Source: Commensalibacter intestini A911 (lineage in GTDB: Bacteria; Pseudomonadota; Alphaproteobacteria; Acetobacterales; Acetobacteraceae). From it: a DNA stretch of 64,000 bases. This document shows, one piece after another, positions 63,367 to 64,000 of the stretch (the first letter of the stretch is position 1; each line of letters opens with the position of its first letter). The translations under genes were made by a program, and so were the position numbers. The notes below the pieces were generated by a model that saw only the letters and a program-made list of their open reading frames with translations, was not told the DNA's origin and did not search any database. The stretch spans positions 310,001 to 374,000 of the forward strand of contig NZ_AGFR01000009.1 in assembly GCF_000231445.1 (NCBI RefSeq), in the 5' to 3' direction.

Positions 63367-64000
63367 TTAAATAAGAATTTTCCGATCTTGAACAGCTTCT
63401 TCCTGCGCGATCAATCCTTGTAAATGACGATAAGCTTCTTCGATTTCTGTTGGAATATCAACATGAGGGATAAACCCTTTTCCTTTGGGGCCATAGCCGT
63501 GTTCATCATCTCTCAGCCTTGGAATTTCACCGATTAGCAATGATAAAAATCGACTGGGACTCCATAATCCCACAATCTCAGGATTAGCATAATTGATCTG
63601 ATGATCTAAGAGCTTAAGTTGAGGCACAAAAGAAGGCTCACTATAAAATTGCATCTCAAAATTCGCTTGCTGCCACGCTTTTTGAAACGTCACCAAGGTG
63701 CGTAATTGCATCGTAGGGTCTTGGATAATGACTACTTTTTTAGGCGATAAACTTAACGCTGTCAGCTGATCTAAACTAAACGCAGCATTCGCCCCACAAT
63801 TCGTTGATTGAGTTTCTAGAATCAGTTTTTCTTTTGGAAACTCCCATAACGCAACCGCTAAATACCCCGTAATTTCTGCTTCAGATAGAGATTGAAAATC
63901 ATGAGTGATCTCAGGATAAAGTATCTTTACGGTATCGATTAAAAGCTGTGTAGAATGCCCAACGCCACCAGAGAATAACAAAGGACATTGCTTTTGTTTT
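63367..64000 (-). CDS. ydcF: YdcF-family protein, N-terminus outside window
   Basis: The frame is open to base 64000, so the N-terminal part is missing; about 210 residues are visible. They match YdcF (DUF218): LLFSGGVGHST, ETQSTNCGANAAFSLDQL, IQDPTMQLRTLVTFQKAW and GEIPRLRDDEHGYGPKGKGFIPHVDIP. YdcF binds S-adenosylmethionine in E. coli with no defined role. A TTG at 63981 is not a real start because in-frame coding continues upstream (KQKQCPLLFSGG). Location next to the AAA-DUF4435 gene in the same direction with 70 bases between may be chance. Confidence 0.88.
   Translation of the reverse strand, partial: KQKQCPLLFSGGVGHSTQLLIDTVKILYPEITHDFQSLSEAEITGYLAVALWEFPKEKLILETQSTNCGANAAFSLDQLTALSLSPKKVVIIQDPTMQLRTLVTFQKAWQQANFEMQFYSEPSFVPQLKLLDHQINYANPEIVGLWSPSRFLSLLIGEIPRLRDDEHGYGPKGKGFIPHVDIPTEIEEAYRHLQGLIAQEEAVQDRKILI

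Overview
The window looks like the chromosome of an AT-rich alphaproteobacterium, most likely an acetic acid bacterium (Acetobacteraceae) close to the insect-gut genus Commensalibacter. This is an inference from the rimP-nusA-ylxR-infB-rbfA / truB-rpsO-pnp order, FtsK and RimP sequence style, a Hint-type C-terminal domain typical of acetic acid bacteria, and low GC by eye. No database search was possible.

Positions 1-14,220 form an accessory island. It starts inside a large filamentous-haemagglutinin/CdiA-like contact-dependent toxin gene with its own immunity gene. An orphan EndoU-type toxin/immunity pair follows, then several broken pieces of a second CdiA/FHA gene (4,924-5,742 and 12,803-14,221). 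Between these pieces lie a serine recombinase, a YafQ/DinJ-type and a RelBE-type toxin-antitoxin module, a truncated Hint-domain protein, a small secreted protein, a PD-(D/E)XK-like nuclease frame without a start codon, a third (frameshifted) toxin-antitoxin module and a decayed plasmid-type relaxase. The picture is an FHA locus repeatedly invaded by mobile DNA.

Positions 14,218-30,850 are mostly core genes: rluA-ftsK, rsmD-rluB-type synthase-glutaminase, tadA, a DegP/HtrA protease, a fluoride riboswitch with crcB, an AraC regulator, a broken alaE, a META-domain protein, a dienelactone hydrolase, a DUF3297 protein, a tricorn-type protease, and small exported or membrane proteins. Positions 30,947-42,000 hold copC, ccmAB, aconitase, a hydrolase-TPR protein, and a fermentative cluster of pflA, pflB and gldA, which is unexpected in a family known for aerobic oxidation.

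Positions 41,880-55,404 carry the translation/RNA-decay cluster rimP-nusA-ylxR-infB-rbfA, then truB, rpsO and pnp. A complete MCE/Mla-type lipid transport operon sits in the opposite direction between rbfA and truB. Positions 55,531-64,000 hold a nitronate-monooxygenase-like protein, an unknown protein, purD, xseA, a GlcG-type protein, a YcgN-type cysteine-cluster protein, tRNA-Leu(TAA), and directly beside it an ATPase-Toprim/DUF4435 protein that resembles the fused form of the PARIS anti-phage system, then a 5'-cut ydcF.

Several accessory genes are broken by single-base changes, often in homopolymers (A7, G7, G5, A8), whereas every long core gene is intact. This favours real decay over poor sequence quality, but raw reads would decide. 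The best leads are the ATPase-Toprim protein at the tRNA, the nuclease frame lacking a start codon, the CdiA toxin/immunity cassettes, and RNA structures upstream of crcB, rimP and pnp.
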